DNA of 64,000 nt from Glutamicibacter halophytocola (GTDB lineage: Bacteria > Actinomycetota > Actinomycetes > Actinomycetales > Micrococcaceae), in NCBI RefSeq assembly GCF_001302565.1, contig NZ_CP012750.1:3348001-3412000 (forward strand). The letters run 5' to 3'. Position numbers and translations under genes: made by a program. How positions within the stretch are numbered: position 1 is the first letter of the stretch; each line of letters opens with the position of its first letter. The notes under the pieces were generated by a model, which saw only the letters and a program-made list of their open reading frames with translations, did no database searches and had not been told where the DNA came from. Shown in pieces: positions 43,685-53,273 of this stretch.

Positions 43685-45418
43685 TTAGGCCACCTCCTCC
43701 ACGCTCAGCTGGGACGTCACGATTTCCTGGTAGGTTTCCGAGGATTCCAGCAGTTCTTCGTGGGTTCCCCGGGCCACGATTTCGCCGTGGTCCAGAACCA
43801 GGATCTGATCTGCCTCGGTAATCGTGGAGACACGCTGGGCCACGATGATCACCGCTGCGTCCTTGGTTGGTTCAGCCAAGGCTGCACGCAGCTTGGCATC
43901 GGTGTTCACATCCAATGCCGAGAAAGAATCATCAAAAAGATAGGTCATCGGCTTGGCCGCCAGGGCGCGGGCAATGCACAGCCGCTGGCGCTGGCCACCC
44001 GAGACGTTGGTGCCGCCCTGCGAGATGGTGGATTCGAGCTGGCCTTCGCGTTCGGTGACAAAGTCAGTTGACTGCGCGATGTCCAGCGCCTCCCACAGTT
44101 CTTCATCGCTGGCATCCTGTGCACCGAAGCGCAGGTTGCTGGCGATGGTTCCGGAGAACAGGTAGGGGCGCTGTGGCACTGCGGAGATATTGCGCGAGAT
44201 TGCTTCCCGGCCCAATTCCTTCAGCGGCACGCCGCCAATGAGTATCTCGCCTTCCGTCGCGTCGTAGAGCCGCGGAATCAGATTCAACAGGGTCGTTTTG
44301 CCGGCACCGGTGGAACCGATAATGGCGGTGGTCTGTCCCGGCTTGGCGGTGAAGGAAATGCCCGAGAGGACCGGAGCTTCTGCCCCCGGGTAGCCGAAAG
44401 TCACGTCCTTGAATTCAACGGTGCCTGGTTCCGGAAGCTGGACCTCGCGGTCTGCCGCATCCTGCATCGACGGTTCGCTGCCAAGGACCTCGGAGATGCG
44501 GTCGGCCGACACCATGGCACGTGGAATCATCATGGCCATGAAGGTGCCCATCATGACGGCCATCAGGATCTGCAGCATGTACTGCAGGAAAGCGGTCAGG
44601 GCGCCGACTTCCACATCGCCGTTGTCCACCCGGTGGCCGCCGAACCAGAGCACTGCCGCCGTGGACAGGTGCAGGATCATGGTGATGGCAGGGAACATCA
44701 AGACGAACAGGTTGCCGACCTTCACGCCGAGGTCGGTCAGCTTCTGGTTGGCATCGTCATAGCGTTCGGTCTCGTGGTTTTCGCGAACGAAGGCGCGGAC
44801 CACGCGGATGCCGGTGATCTGCTCGCGCAGCACTCCGTTGATCCCATCGATGCGCGTCTGCATCTCGCGGAACAGCGGCATCAGCTTGATGACCAGCAGG
44901 CCGACCACGATCAGCACCAGGGGCACCGAAACCCAGACGAGCCAGGAGAGCCCGGGATCCTCGCGGATGGCCATGACCACGCCGCCGATGGACATGATCG
45001 GCGCGTTGATCATGAAGTTCAACGCCATCAAGGTGAGCATCTGGATTTGCTGCACATCGTTGGTGCCGCGGGTGATCAGGGTGGCGGCGCCGAACTTGTT
45101 CACGTCCTGGGCCGAGAAGGTGGAGACCTTCTCGAAAACCGATTGGCGGATGTCGCGGCCGACGCTCATGGCGGTCTTGGCCCCGAAGTACACGGCGGCC
45201 ACAGCGGTGGCCACCTGCACCAGGGCGACCATGAGCATTAGTCCGCCGGTGCGCCAGATGTAATCGATATCAGCTGTTCGCACACCTACGTCGATGATCT
45301 TGGCGTTGAGGCTTGGAAGGTAAAGAGTGGCCATGGTGGTGGCCAGCTGCAAAATGATAACGGCAATAATCCAGCCCGTATAGGGCTTGGAATGTTTCAA
45401 GATGAGCTTGAGAAGCAT
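43685..45418 (-). CDS. ABC exporter, fused permease-ATPase (first half of heterodimer)
   Basis: A 577-residue half-exporter: six-helix membrane domain, then ATPase with Walker A GSTGAGKTT, signature VSGGQRQR and a Walker B region reading MTYLFDDSFSALD. Asp replaces the catalytic Glu, the hallmark of the degenerate site of heterodimeric exporters (TmrA/BmrC type). It starts at ATG 45418. The partner gene begins immediately after the stop, so the two form one transporter. Confidence 0.9.
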   Translation of the reverse strand: MLLKLILKHSKPYTGWIIAVIILQLATTMATLYLPSLNAKIIDVGVRTADIDYIWRTGGLMLMVALVQVATAVAAVYFGAKTAMSVGRDIRQSVFEKVSTFSAQDVNKFGAATLITRGTNDVQQIQMLTLMALNFMINAPIMSIGGVVMAIREDPGLSWLVWVSVPLVLIVVGLLVIKLMPLFREMQTRIDGINGVLREQITGIRVVRAFVRENHETERYDDANQKLTDLGVKVGNLFVLMFPAITMILHLSTAAVLWFGGHRVDNGDVEVGALTAFLQYMLQILMAVMMGTFMAMMIPRAMVSADRISEVLGSEPSMQDAADREVQLPEPGTVEFKDVTFGYPGAEAPVLSGISFTAKPGQTTAIIGSTGAGKTTLLNLIPRLYDATEGEILIGGVPLKELGREAISRNISAVPQRPYLFSGTIASNLRFGAQDASDEELWEALDIAQSTDFVTEREGQLESTISQGGTNVSGGQRQRLCIARALAAKPMTYLFDDSFSALDVNTDAKLRAALAEPTKDAAVIIVAQRVSTITEADQILVLDHGEIVARGTHEELLESSETYQEIVTSQLSVEEVA

Positions 45419-46011
45419 GTGGAAAATCCTCGCTGGCATCAGGCCCTCCGGCACCGCGCCGCTCCGGATTAAGGGCGCGATGATTGAAGGGCGCTTGCCA
45501 GTCTAGCTTGACAATAGGACAGTAGGAGTCATCCTTGCGATTGATTCTTCTCAACCAGTACCAAGCAACTGCTTTCCGCAGAATCCCGGGCGTAATGGCG
45601 TTAATCATAACTTATTGATTTAGTGGCGGAATAGCCGGTGCGCCAGTCGATACCCCACGAGTAGGAACGCAGAAACCTGTGCGGACCAATCTGGAACAAA
45701 ACAACTCATTCACGGCCTGCAGTCTAGATCCGGCTCAACCGATGGCTCACTGCAGCCTGTGCGATCAGTTAGGTAATGGTCTTGAACCTAAGCCCCCTGC
45801 TGAGCGTTCTTCTACGTTGCGGATGTAGAACGTCAAAACTTGCAAGAACTTTCCTATGACAGCGTCACGATTACAGCAATCGTCTATCTACCGTATTGAG
45901 ACAAAGGTCTATTTGCTCGATGGATCTCGCGCTGCCACATGCCCTGACTGGTCGCACTGACTATCCGGCGGCGAGCTCGCTAGATTCGACAACGATCGCT
46001 TTGGAGTGGAA
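45419..46011. other. Long lower-GC intergenic region before the adhesin gene
   Basis: About 590 bp with no gene seen. It is poorer in GC than the surroundings and must hold the promoter of the adhesin at 46012. No clear operator recognised. Confidence 0.4.
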
Positions 46012-48522
46012 ATGAAACAGAATCATGTGCTTGGACGCATCGCGTCTGCCCATGGGGCAACCGTTCATCTCCCCATGGCACGCATCCGAATAGGACTGGG
46101 TATGCACCAATTAAGACATGCAAGGCCAATGCATAGATATGGAGCGGGGCTTCTAGCCTTGTTCCTTGTCATCGGCACTCTTTTAACCGGAACGACAGCC
46201 GCAAATGCCGCGACTAACGTTACGTATCCTGACGCTATCTCCAATATCAAGATTGAGCGTGAGAATGGTCAAGACGGCCCACTTAATCAGTGGGAATCAG
46301 CAAAAATTACCGCTGACTGGTCTGTTCCAAATGGAGCCAAAGCTGGGGATACCTTTGGCATGACTCTGCCCGCAGAATTTTCGCGCTGGGGTCAGGGAAA
46401 TTTCAATATTGTCGACCCAGCGACCAATGAAGTCATGGCAACTTGTGAAGTCTCCGATGCAGGTAGCCCGGAGGTCATTTGCACTCTGACCAACGTAGTT
46501 GACGACCAAGAGAATATTGGTGGCTCCTTCTGGATGAGTGTCCAAGTAGACAAGTCCACGTCAGAAGAAAAAGTGGAATTCGAAGTCGGCGACGAGTTCG
46601 TTATTGTCGATCTTCCAGGCGAAGGCGGGATTGTCCCCGAGGACATGACGGCCCCGGAGTATCCAGTGAAGTGGGGCGGAGAAACTGATACCGAGGGTCG
46701 GTTTAGCTGGACTATCGCTGTTCCTGCGGGATTCGTGCAAGATGGCGGATTCAGGATTTCGGATCAACTGGACCCGACGCATGAAAACCACCATTACACG
46801 GGCGATGCACAACTCATCGAACGACCAGTTGAAGATGGTCAGCTGGTTGGCAATTGGCAAGTTGTCGACCCATCGCTTTACTCGATGACATGGTCGCAAG
46901 ACATGAAGTCGTTTGAATTTGAGGCTCACGGTGTGAGCGATCAGAACACGTACCGTCTTCAGTATTGGACGGAAGCCGACGGGGTAGTTCTTGAAGGCGA
47001 TGTTTTCGGCAATCAAGCTGTCGTTGGATCTACGAAGACTAGCTCGCAGCACCACGTGAAGTCTAAAGGCGGCGGCACGGGCACAGGCGAGGAATACACC
47101 CGGTTCACCGTTACTAAAACTGTCGAGGGGGACGGCTCAGCTCTTGTTAATGACGCAGTCTTTACGGTTGAATACAGCGTCAAGGGGTCAGACGCGGCTC
47201 CGAAGTTGATGACCGTTCCAGTCGGCCAGCCCACTAAAAGTGACCGCGAGCCACTGGGGTCGACATTCATTGTTGAAGAGATCGATCTTCCGGAGATTGA
47301 CGGGGTAATTTGGAGCGAGTGGACCCTTGATGGCCCAGGGGTCACCAAGCTTGAAGATGGCACATACGAGGTAACGCCAGAAAGTACTGCCGGAGTCGAG
47401 CTGGCCCTGACCAATAACGCACAGGTTGCTCCCGAGGTCCATGGAAGCGTTCTATGGACGAAAGTTGGCCCACATGGCGATACCTTGCCGGGCTCCGAGT
47501 GGGAACTGACCGGTCCTGATGGTCAGCCAATGGCAGTGATCGACAATGGCCAAAGAGATGCCGACTCTGACGCGGGGAGTTTGAAGGTTCTCGACTTGCC
47601 TCTCGGCGAATACACCTTGAAGGAGACCAAAGCTCCCGAAGGCTACGTCTTATCTGAAGATGTCTTGGCTGTAACCATCAGCAAAGAGGAGCAAGAAGTC
47701 ACCTTTGGCGCTGTCCAGAATACGCCGGTCCCTGTAGAACCGACTCCAAGCGAAACGCCAACCGAACCAACCCCAAGCGAAACGCCAACCGAACCAACCC
47801 CAAGCGAAACTCCAACCGAACCAACCCCAAGCGAAACTCCAACCGAACCAACCCCGAGCGAAACGCCGACGGAACCAACCCCAAGCGAAACTCCAACCGA
47901 ACCAACCCCGAGCGAAACGCCGACGGAACCAACCCCAAGCGAAACGCCGACGGAACCAACTCCAACCGAGCCAACCCCAAGCGAAACGCCAACCGAGCCA
48001 ACCCCAAGCGAAACTCCAACCGAACCAACCCCAAGCGAGCCAACCCCAAGCGAAACTCCAACCGAACCAACCCCAAGCGAAACGCCGACGGAACCAACTC
48101 CAACGGAACCAACCCCAAGCGAAACTCCAACCGAACCAACCCGAGCGAAACGCCGACGGAACCAACTCCAACGGAACCAACCCCAAGCGAAACGCCGACG
48201 GAACCAACTCCAACCGAGCCAACCCCAAGCGAAACTCCAACCGAACCAACCCCAAGCGAAACTCCAACCGAACCAACCCCAAGCGAGCCAACCCCAAGCG
48301 AAACTCCAACCGAACCAACCCCAAGCGAAACGCCGACGGAACCAACTCCAACGGAACCAACCCCAAGCGAAACGCCGACGGAACCAACTCCAACCGAGCC
48401 AACCCCAAGCGAAACGCCAACGGAACCAACTCCAAGCGAAATACCACGGTCTCCGGAAGAACACCTGGCCAATACGGGAACGTCTAGCGGGATTATTCTT
48501 GGAATTTCCGCGCTGGCTCTAG
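46012..48522 (+). CDS. Sortase-anchored collagen-adhesin-like surface protein, frameshifted before its LANTG anchor
   Basis: A large wall protein. It has a long N-terminal signal region (hydrophobic GAGLLALFLVIGTLLTGTTAANA, cleavage near AxA at about residue 60), an adhesin-type Ig-like region (about 75-340), a DUF5979-like domain from about 365 (FTVTKTVEGDGSALVNDAVF), and a Cna-B/SpaA-like domain (about 478-570, ending APEGYVLSEDVLAVTISKEEQ). From about 577 a PTPSETPTE repeat stalk follows. At 48140-48142 one C of a CCCC run is missing. The frame then turns into a basic RRRNQLQ-type sequence and stops at 48522, so as read the protein lacks a wall anchor. Base composition is lower in GC than neighbours, suggesting transfer. 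ATG 46012 follows TGGAG; GTG 46006 is possible. Confidence 0.8.
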   Translation: MKQNHVLGRIASAHGATVHLPMARIRIGLGMHQLRHARPMHRYGAGLLALFLVIGTLLTGTTAANAATNVTYPDAISNIKIERENGQDGPLNQWESAKITADWSVPNGAKAGDTFGMTLPAEFSRWGQGNFNIVDPATNEVMATCEVSDAGSPEVICTLTNVVDDQENIGGSFWMSVQVDKSTSEEKVEFEVGDEFVIVDLPGEGGIVPEDMTAPEYPVKWGGETDTEGRFSWTIAVPAGFVQDGGFRISDQLDPTHENHHYTGDAQLIERPVEDGQLVGNWQVVDPSLYSMTWSQDMKSFEFEAHGVSDQNTYRLQYWTEADGVVLEGDVFGNQAVVGSTKTSSQHHVKSKGGGTGTGEEYTRFTVTKTVEGDGSALVNDAVFTVEYSVKGSDAAPKLMTVPVGQPTKSDREPLGSTFIVEEIDLPEIDGVIWSEWTLDGPGVTKLEDGTYEVTPESTAGVELALTNNAQVAPEVHGSVLWTKVGPHGDTLPGSEWELTGPDGQPMAVIDNGQRDADSDAGSLKVLDLPLGEYTLKETKAPEGYVLSEDVLAVTISKEEQEVTFGAVQNTPVPVEPTPSETPTEPTPSETPTEPTPSETPTEPTPSETPTEPTPSETPTEPTPSETPTEPTPSETPTEPTPSETPTEPTPTEPTPSETPTEPTPSETPTEPTPSEPTPSETPTEPTPSETPTEPTPTEPTPSETPTEPTRAKRRRNQLQRNQPQAKRRRNQLQPSQPQAKLQPNQPQAKLQPNQPQASQPQAKLQPNQPQAKRRRNQLQRNQPQAKRRRNQLQPSQPQAKRQRNQLQAKYHGLRKNTWPIRERLAGLFLEFPRWL
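47743..48440 (+). repeat. Tandem repeat tract encoding PTPSETPTE
   Basis: About 700 bp of 27-bp units (ccaaccccaagcgaaacgcc-type, coding nine residues) with shorter 15- and 18-bp variants (PTPTE, PTPSE). Near-identical units make slippage, copy-number change and frame change likely. The out-of-frame single-base loss lies at 48140-48142. Confidence 0.9.
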
Positions 48523-48572
48523 CTTCAGGAATCGTGCTGATCTTACTTCGGAAACACCGTAGGCATGGATAA
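48143..48572 (+). pseudogene. Out-of-frame C-terminal part of the adhesin with LANTG sorting signal
   Basis: In the frame shifted by one base relative to the upstream gene, the repeat continues as PSETPTE units. It ends with SPEEHLANTGTSSGIILG, a hydrophobic helix (ISALALASGIVLILL) and RKHRRHG then TAA at 48570-48572. LANTG followed by a helix and a basic tail is the LAxTG signal used by class E sortases of high-GC actinobacteria. Restoring one C at 48140 gives a continuous 855-residue protein. Confidence 0.8.
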
Positions 48573-49400
48573 GAACTGAAGAAGTTGGTGATTGGGCCGC
48601 CTGCTGCTGTAGATCTTTCGAACCATCAGCGGCCCTGCACCAATTGTGCGATGTGTACCGTCGCGGATATCGTGCCACTAGCTAACTAGCAGTGAGATAT
48701 CCGGGACGGTATCGTCTATTCCCCAGCCGTTGGTTCTATTCCACGATGAACATCATCGGTTTATCCACCAACCGGCCCTACATTGCTCGCTCGCGCACGG
48801 TGAGATTTGGAATCTCGCCGTTCGGGTACACACTCTTTCCCACCCTATCTATGACCACCAGAGGCGAGTGCTGGAATGGTTCTCATCGTGGGTCGTCATC
48901 CCCGGACCAATTCCCACACCGATACCAGTACACACTGACGACAAGAAACTCATCTCATGTTCTCGCCCTACGCAGTGGAGAGCCTCCATGCCGACCCTTT
49001 CGATCAGGGATGCATCGAGGCTAGTTCCGCTTAATGGCTCCATGGACGCTCGCTATAGTCCCTTCGTAGCCCCGTAGTGCTTGAACCGATACTCGACTAA
49101 GCCCAGCGAACCCCTACGAAGATTTCTGAATCAGTAGCCTCCCGGAGCTTTTGACCGCCCATTATTAGTCACATCCAGACAGCTATCCGCATCCTAAGGA
49201 ATACCCGCCTACCTTTGCGACGCTACTTCGAGGCAGCGGTTGACTCGCGAACAACAAGCCGAGTCTCCAGCAGAAAAGGGCGGGCAAATCGGCCTGGATC
49301 ATCCGCCAAGGCCAACAGTCGTTCCACAGCAATTTACCCCATTGAATTCAACGGTTGGCGTTGGCGTACCGTGGTCAACGGCGGAGACATCCAAAGGCTA
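48573..49400. other. Gene-free region downstream of the adhesin
   Basis: About 830 bp with only short frames of no recognisable family and no RBS. Lower-GC, decayed-looking sequence between the adhesin and the gntP remnant. Confidence 0.4.
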
Positions 49401-49769
49401 TAGTGTGGCGCAAGACCAGCCTGCAATCGGTGGGCATGCCATTGATCTTGGCCGGATTCCTGAACGCCTTGATCATGCGCGTTGCCCAGGGTTCCGCCAC
49501 CATGGCCGACACCACCGCGGCCTGGCTCGTGGCGTCGGCGGTCTCCGCCTTCGGCGACTAGGTCCTCGCTGGCCCTGACCTGCATAGTTGTCTCCATTGT
49601 TTCCGGCTCCATCACCCTCTACCACGTCAACGACTCGGGCTTCTGGCTGGTGAGCCGCTTCCTGGGCATCTCCACCAAGATTGCCCTGTCGACGTGGACT
49701 GTGATTGCCACCGCCATCGGTGTCATGAGCTTTGCGCTGTGCTGGTTGCTCTACACCCCGGTGGCCTAG
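49400..49769 (+). pseudogene. Remnant of a GntP-family gluconate permease (C-terminal part)
   Basis: Two frames together encode the C terminus of GntP: GMPLILAGFLNALIMRVAQGSATMADTTAAWLVASAV, then a stop (TAG at 49559) with frame change, then CIVVSIVSGSITLYHVNDSGFWLVSRFLG and the last helix ending LLYTPVA. IRVAQGSAT and HVNDSGFWL are diagnostic for the family. The N-terminal three quarters are absent, so it is a decayed fragment. Confidence 0.75.
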
Positions 49770-49784
49770 CGCCACTCGTGTAGT

Positions 49785-50946
49785 TTACGGCTCCCGCGCC
49801 CAGGTAGGACAGCGCGGCCAGAACCTGGGTGCGGGTTCCTGTTTCAAGTGTTGGGTTGATGACGGGGGGCGAAGAACGGCGAGTGGTTCGCCGGGATCTT
49901 CGAGGCGACGGTGTCCTCGGCGGCCGCGGCCCGATATGCATCCGGATCCGCGCAGCCCACGGTGCAGTATATGTAAGGGATGCCGAAGGCATTGGGGATG
50001 GTGCTGCAATCTTCCGAGGCGGTGACCGGGTCAGCCTGCTAGAACTGGCTTTGGTCAAAGTGGGCCTCGAAGGCCTTGGTGACCCGGTCGTTGGCCACGG
50101 CGTCGTTGCCGGTCAGCGGGAACTGGTCGTAGAACTAGAAATCAGGTTCCTGCAGCAAGCCGGCGGCTTGGCATTCGCCGGGCATCATGCTCGCGGCGCT
50201 GCCGGCGTTCAACGCGCGCACAGTCAAAATGGCGAACTGCCCGGGCCGGGTTTCACGCGAAACAATGGTCTGCGGCATGAGCACGATGGACGAATCCAGG
50301 ACCATCGGATCCACCGAGTTGTGCGGCATCGAGCCGTGGGATCCGTGCCCGCAGACGGTGATGTGCAGGTTGTCGCCTGCGGAAAGGATCGGCCCCGTGC
50401 TGGTGCCGATCTTCCCAGCTTCCACGGGCATCAGGTGCTGGGCCAGCGCCATGTCGGGCTTCGGGATCTTCTCCACCTGCCCGTCGGCCACCATGGCCTT
50501 GGTGCCTGCGGCGGTTTCCTCGGCGGCCCGAAGAGCGCGATATGGGTGCCGGACCCGGATTCCTGGTGCTCGGCGAGTATCTTCGCGGCCCCGAACAGGG
50601 TGGCGATGTACGTGTCGCGGCCGCAGGCATGCATGACGCCCTGGACACTGGAGGCATTGTCCAACCCGGTATTCTCGGTGACCGGAAGGGCGTCAATATC
50701 GGCGCGGGCCCGCACCACCGGCCCGGCCCCGATGGCCGGCACACTGACAACTCCGGTGCCGCCGATCTTGTGGATCTTATAGCCCAGGGCACAGAGCTCC
50801 GACACGATCCGCGCCGAGGTCCCATGCTCTTCCAGTCCCAGTCCGGGCTGCCGGTGGAAATGCTTGTAGGGCTCGGCGTTCCAGGGCAGCTGCACCATAA
50901 TCGAAGCGATGATTTCTTGTGCAACGCCCACTGGTTGTCCTGCCAT
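49785..50946 (-). pseudogene. Broken M20-family amidohydrolase gene
   Basis: Read from 50946 on the minus strand, the pieces encode a hippurate-hydrolase-like M20 protein: NAEPYKHFHRQPGLGLEEHGTSARI, ADIDALPVTENTGLDNASSVQGVMHACGRD. A frameshift near 50500 follows, then ALAQHLMPVEAGKIGTSTGP and HGSHGSMPHNSVDP. There is an in-frame stop near 50040, and then ASEDCSTIPNAFGIPYIYCTVG and NHSPFFAPVINPTLETG. The last segment is the family C terminus with altered residues (SEDF to SEDC). At least two lesions, so non-functional. Confidence 0.75.
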
Positions 50947-51061
50947 CTCCCTGAGCAGCGTCCAGCCCAAGGTTCCAGCTGACTCAGTTGCTGTCAAACT
51001 CTGCCTTCGCCGGCGGCCTGCCGAACGCGGCCGGCGATAGGCACGGCGAGCGCCGGCGCCG

Positions 51062-51712
51062 CTAGCGCTCCCGCTCGGTGCAGATGCAGAAGCGGTTGCC
51101 CTGCCGGTCGGTAGCCACCACGAAGCTCGGTGCTTGCTGGTCATCAAGGGCGGCTTCCTGCTCCCGCAACTTCTCCAGCACCCTGGAGCTTTCGGAATAG
51201 GGCTTCCAGACATCCAGATGGAACCGGTTCGGGTTGGGCGAGGCGGTTTCCTGGAACCAGATGGCCGGCAGCCTGCGGTCGGGATCCACCAGTGAACCAT
51301 CATCCATCACCCGGTAGCCCAACCCGGCGGCCCACTGCGGCGCGATCTTCTGCGGATCATCGCTGTCGATGCAGACTTCCACGACGGCGATGAGCTCGGG
51401 GTGCGCGGCGACCCCCAGCGCCTGGGCCCTCTCGGAGATCTTGCTGGCCAGTGCGATATCGCGGGTGGTCACCGCCCCTCCGGCGTCGTGGGAGGTGGTG
51501 GTGACGAAGACTTTGTTGTACCGCCAGTCGACGTCCGGGTGATGCTGGTCCAATTCGGCCGCACTAGCGATCTCGTTCACCAGTTCGATGGCTGCTGCCG
51601 AGGTCTTGGCCTGGAAGACCGCGGCGATGGATCCGGGCACTTCGCGCCAGTGCGGCAGGTCCTTGAGATAGTCCCTGATTTGCTGCTTGTCGAGTACGTC
51701 TTGGTTGTTCAT
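51062..51712 (-). CDS. Pterin-4a-carbinolamine dehydratase fused to a glyoxalase-like domain
   Basis: A 216-residue two-domain protein. Residues about 1-100 are a PCD domain with the intact catalytic core DQHHPDVDW and TTSHDAGGAVTTRDIALA. Residues about 105-216 are a VOC/glyoxalase-like domain (VEVCIDSDDPQKIAPQWAAGLGY, HLDVW, FVVATDRQGNRFCI), known in actinobacterial proteins of this fusion type. The PCD part should recycle or dehydrate pterin carbinolamines; the second domain may sense or bind a small ligand. ATG 51712 has AGGAGATC upstream. Confidence 0.82.
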   Translation of the reverse strand: MNNQDVLDKQQIRDYLKDLPHWREVPGSIAAVFQAKTSAAAIELVNEIASAAELDQHHPDVDWRYNKVFVTTTSHDAGGAVTTRDIALASKISERAQALGVAAHPELIAVVEVCIDSDDPQKIAPQWAAGLGYRVMDDGSLVDPDRRLPAIWFQETASPNPNRFHLDVWKPYSESSRVLEKLREQEAALDDQQAPSFVVATDRQGNRFCICTERER

Positions 51713-51906
51713 GGTGATCTCCTCCTGATGCCACGGTGGCACCATCTACTGGCTGGCTCAAGCACCTTGCCCAAATGCACAGGTTCGCGCCGCGGGGCAG
51801 GCAGGGTCGAGTTCTGGAAATCTCCTGTGAAGTGGGATCCTGCTGTCGTTCATAGCGATAGGGCGAATTAGCCTCGAAATCAGAGGCGCAAGGAGGACCC
51901 AGTTCC

Positions 51907-52443
51907 ATGCAAAACATCTACCAGGCCACGGTCGATGACTCGACCTTGGATGACATCACTTCAGAAGAAGACAATAAGGGGCGGCGCCGGATTAGGCTGG
52001 CAACGCTGTTCGCGGTGGCTGCCCTTGTTCTTGTGGCCCTCTTTGGCGCATTCGACCGGGAGAAGACCACCGGGCAGCGCGCCGGCAACCTGGACATCCA
52101 GGTGGAATATCCGTTGGTGGTGCGGGCCGGGAATGAAATCCAATTGCGGATAGCGCTCAGCTCGACTCAGCCACTGCCCGAAACGGTCAAGATCTCCATC
52201 AGCGAGGACTACCTCATGTTCTTCGAGGATTTCTCTGCTTTCCCTGAACCGGAATCCCAGTCAAGCCGAGGCGATGGCACGGTGGAATTCGAGGTGGCCC
52301 CGGCGAAAGGGGGACGGTCGATGGTGGCCACGCTGACCGGTCGCGCTTCAGACCAGTGGAAACCGAAAACCAAGGGTTCGCTGGGCATCACCGCTGAAGA
52401 CCTGCACACGAGCATTGACCTTGAAACCTGGAGGGCTCCCTGA
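51907..52443 (+). CDS. Membrane-anchored protein of unknown function, partner of the DUF421 gene
   Basis: A 178-residue protein with a cytoplasmic acidic N terminus (1-25), a basic stop (KGRRRIR), one membrane helix (about 30-49, LATLFAVAALVLVALFG) and an outside beta-rich domain (RAGNLDIQVEYPLVVRAGNEIQLRIAL). RBS caaggagg lies 7-8 bp before the ATG. Its TGA overlaps the ATG of the DUF421 gene by one base, so the pair is coupled and probably works together in the membrane. Confidence 0.7.
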   Translation: MQNIYQATVDDSTLDDITSEEDNKGRRRIRLATLFAVAALVLVALFGAFDREKTTGQRAGNLDIQVEYPLVVRAGNEIQLRIALSSTQPLPETVKISISEDYLMFFEDFSAFPEPESQSSRGDGTVEFEVAPAKGGRSMVATLTGRASDQWKPKTKGSLGITAEDLHTSIDLETWRAP

Positions 52444-52892
52444 TGGAAATTGTCATCCGCGCGGCCGTTGCGTTCATCATCCTGTGGCTGGTGACACGAG
52501 CCTCCGGCAGGTCCACCCTCGGCGAGCTCAGCTCCTTCGAGCTGATCCTCTTTGTTGTCCTGGGCGATCTGGTGCAGCAGGGCATCACCATGGAAGACCG
52601 TTCGCTCACCGGCAGCCTGCTGGCGGTGTTCACCATGCTGGTTCTGGCTGCAGGACTGAACTATGCGAATATGCGCTGGCCGAAAGTGGGCAAGCTGATG
52701 CAGGGCCGGCCTATCGTGCTGATCCGCGATGGCGTGGTGGATCGCAAGGCCCTGCATAAGGAGCGCATCGGCCTGGATGAGCTGAGCATGCTGGCCCGGC
52801 AATCAGGCATCGAGAATTACACCTCTGTCAGGCTGGCTATTTTGGAAGCCAGCGGCAAGATCTCCTTCTTCACCCAAGAGGCGAAGGCATAG
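52443..52892 (+). CDS. DUF421 (YetF-like) membrane protein
   Basis: A 149-residue protein with about three N-terminal helices and a C-terminal soluble domain. The family features are GRSTLGELSSFELILFVVLGDLVQQGI, the segment MQGRPIVLIRDGVVDRKALHKERIGLDELSMLARQSGI and the closing RLAILEASGKISFF. DUF421/YetF proteins are often sporulation- or stress-linked in Gram-positives; the molecular role is unknown. Coupled to the upstream anchored protein. Confidence 0.8.
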   Translation: MEIVIRAAVAFIILWLVTRASGRSTLGELSSFELILFVVLGDLVQQGITMEDRSLTGSLLAVFTMLVLAAGLNYANMRWPKVGKLMQGRPIVLIRDGVVDRKALHKERIGLDELSMLARQSGIENYTSVRLAILEASGKISFFTQEAKA

Positions 52893-52919
52893 CTCCGCCG
52901 AAGAGGGAAGCTTGCCGCG

Positions 52920-53246
52920 CTACTGCTGATCCGGGCTCTGGCGCTGGTCGGGCAGGTTGGCCAGCCGTTGCGCGTCAATGCCCGCCCGGTCCTCCTCCGC
53001 CTCGTCATCCAGGGGAATCGGGTCGGCAATTCGCTGCTCATCGAGCGGTTCGGGGTTCAGCGCAAGCGGGTCATGGTCATTGTCGGCCAATACCTTCTCC
53101 ACGCCATGCAAGGGATCCTCGGCATCCAGCGACTGGGGCGCATCCGATGAACCTTCTGCAGGCTGGCTGTTGCGGCCATCCAGTGGCTCCTCGGCGTCCA
53201 GGTCTTGGCGCAAGTCGTAGAATTCGGGATTTTCCAGTGTCATCAT
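52920..53246 (-). CDS. Acidic, probably disordered hypothetical protein
   Basis: A 108-residue protein very rich in Asp, Glu, Pro and Gln, with repeated LDAEEPL/LDAEDPL/LDDEAEED motifs and no hydrophobic core. Resembles small general-stress proteins of unknown role found in actinobacteria. ATG 53246 or the next codon (53243, better spaced from AAAGGA) starts it. It lies 27 bp upstream of the convergent DUF421 stop. Confidence 0.5.
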   Translation of the reverse strand: MMTLENPEFYDLRQDLDAEEPLDGRNSQPAEGSSDAPQSLDAEDPLHGVEKVLADNDHDPLALNPEPLDEQRIADPIPLDDEAEEDRAGIDAQRLANLPDQRQSPDQQ

Positions 53247-53273
53247 TGTTCCTTTCCTTGATTTTCCCGGCGG

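Noticed and set aside
41765..44071. 768-codon plus-strand frame across the ABC exporter genes
   Set aside because: Runs antisense through both Walker motifs of real ABC genes and is His/Gly-rich without domain structure.
47643..48472. Long open frames on the minus strand with FRLGLVRLEF / GVGSVGVSLG repeats
   Set aside because: They are the complements of the 27-bp repeat tract of the adhesin. They lack RBSs and any family resemblance, and arise in three frames at once, as expected for repeat DNA.
48692..49077. Short plus-strand frames downstream of the adhesin
   Set aside because: No RBS, no homology recognised, in sequence that looks decayed.
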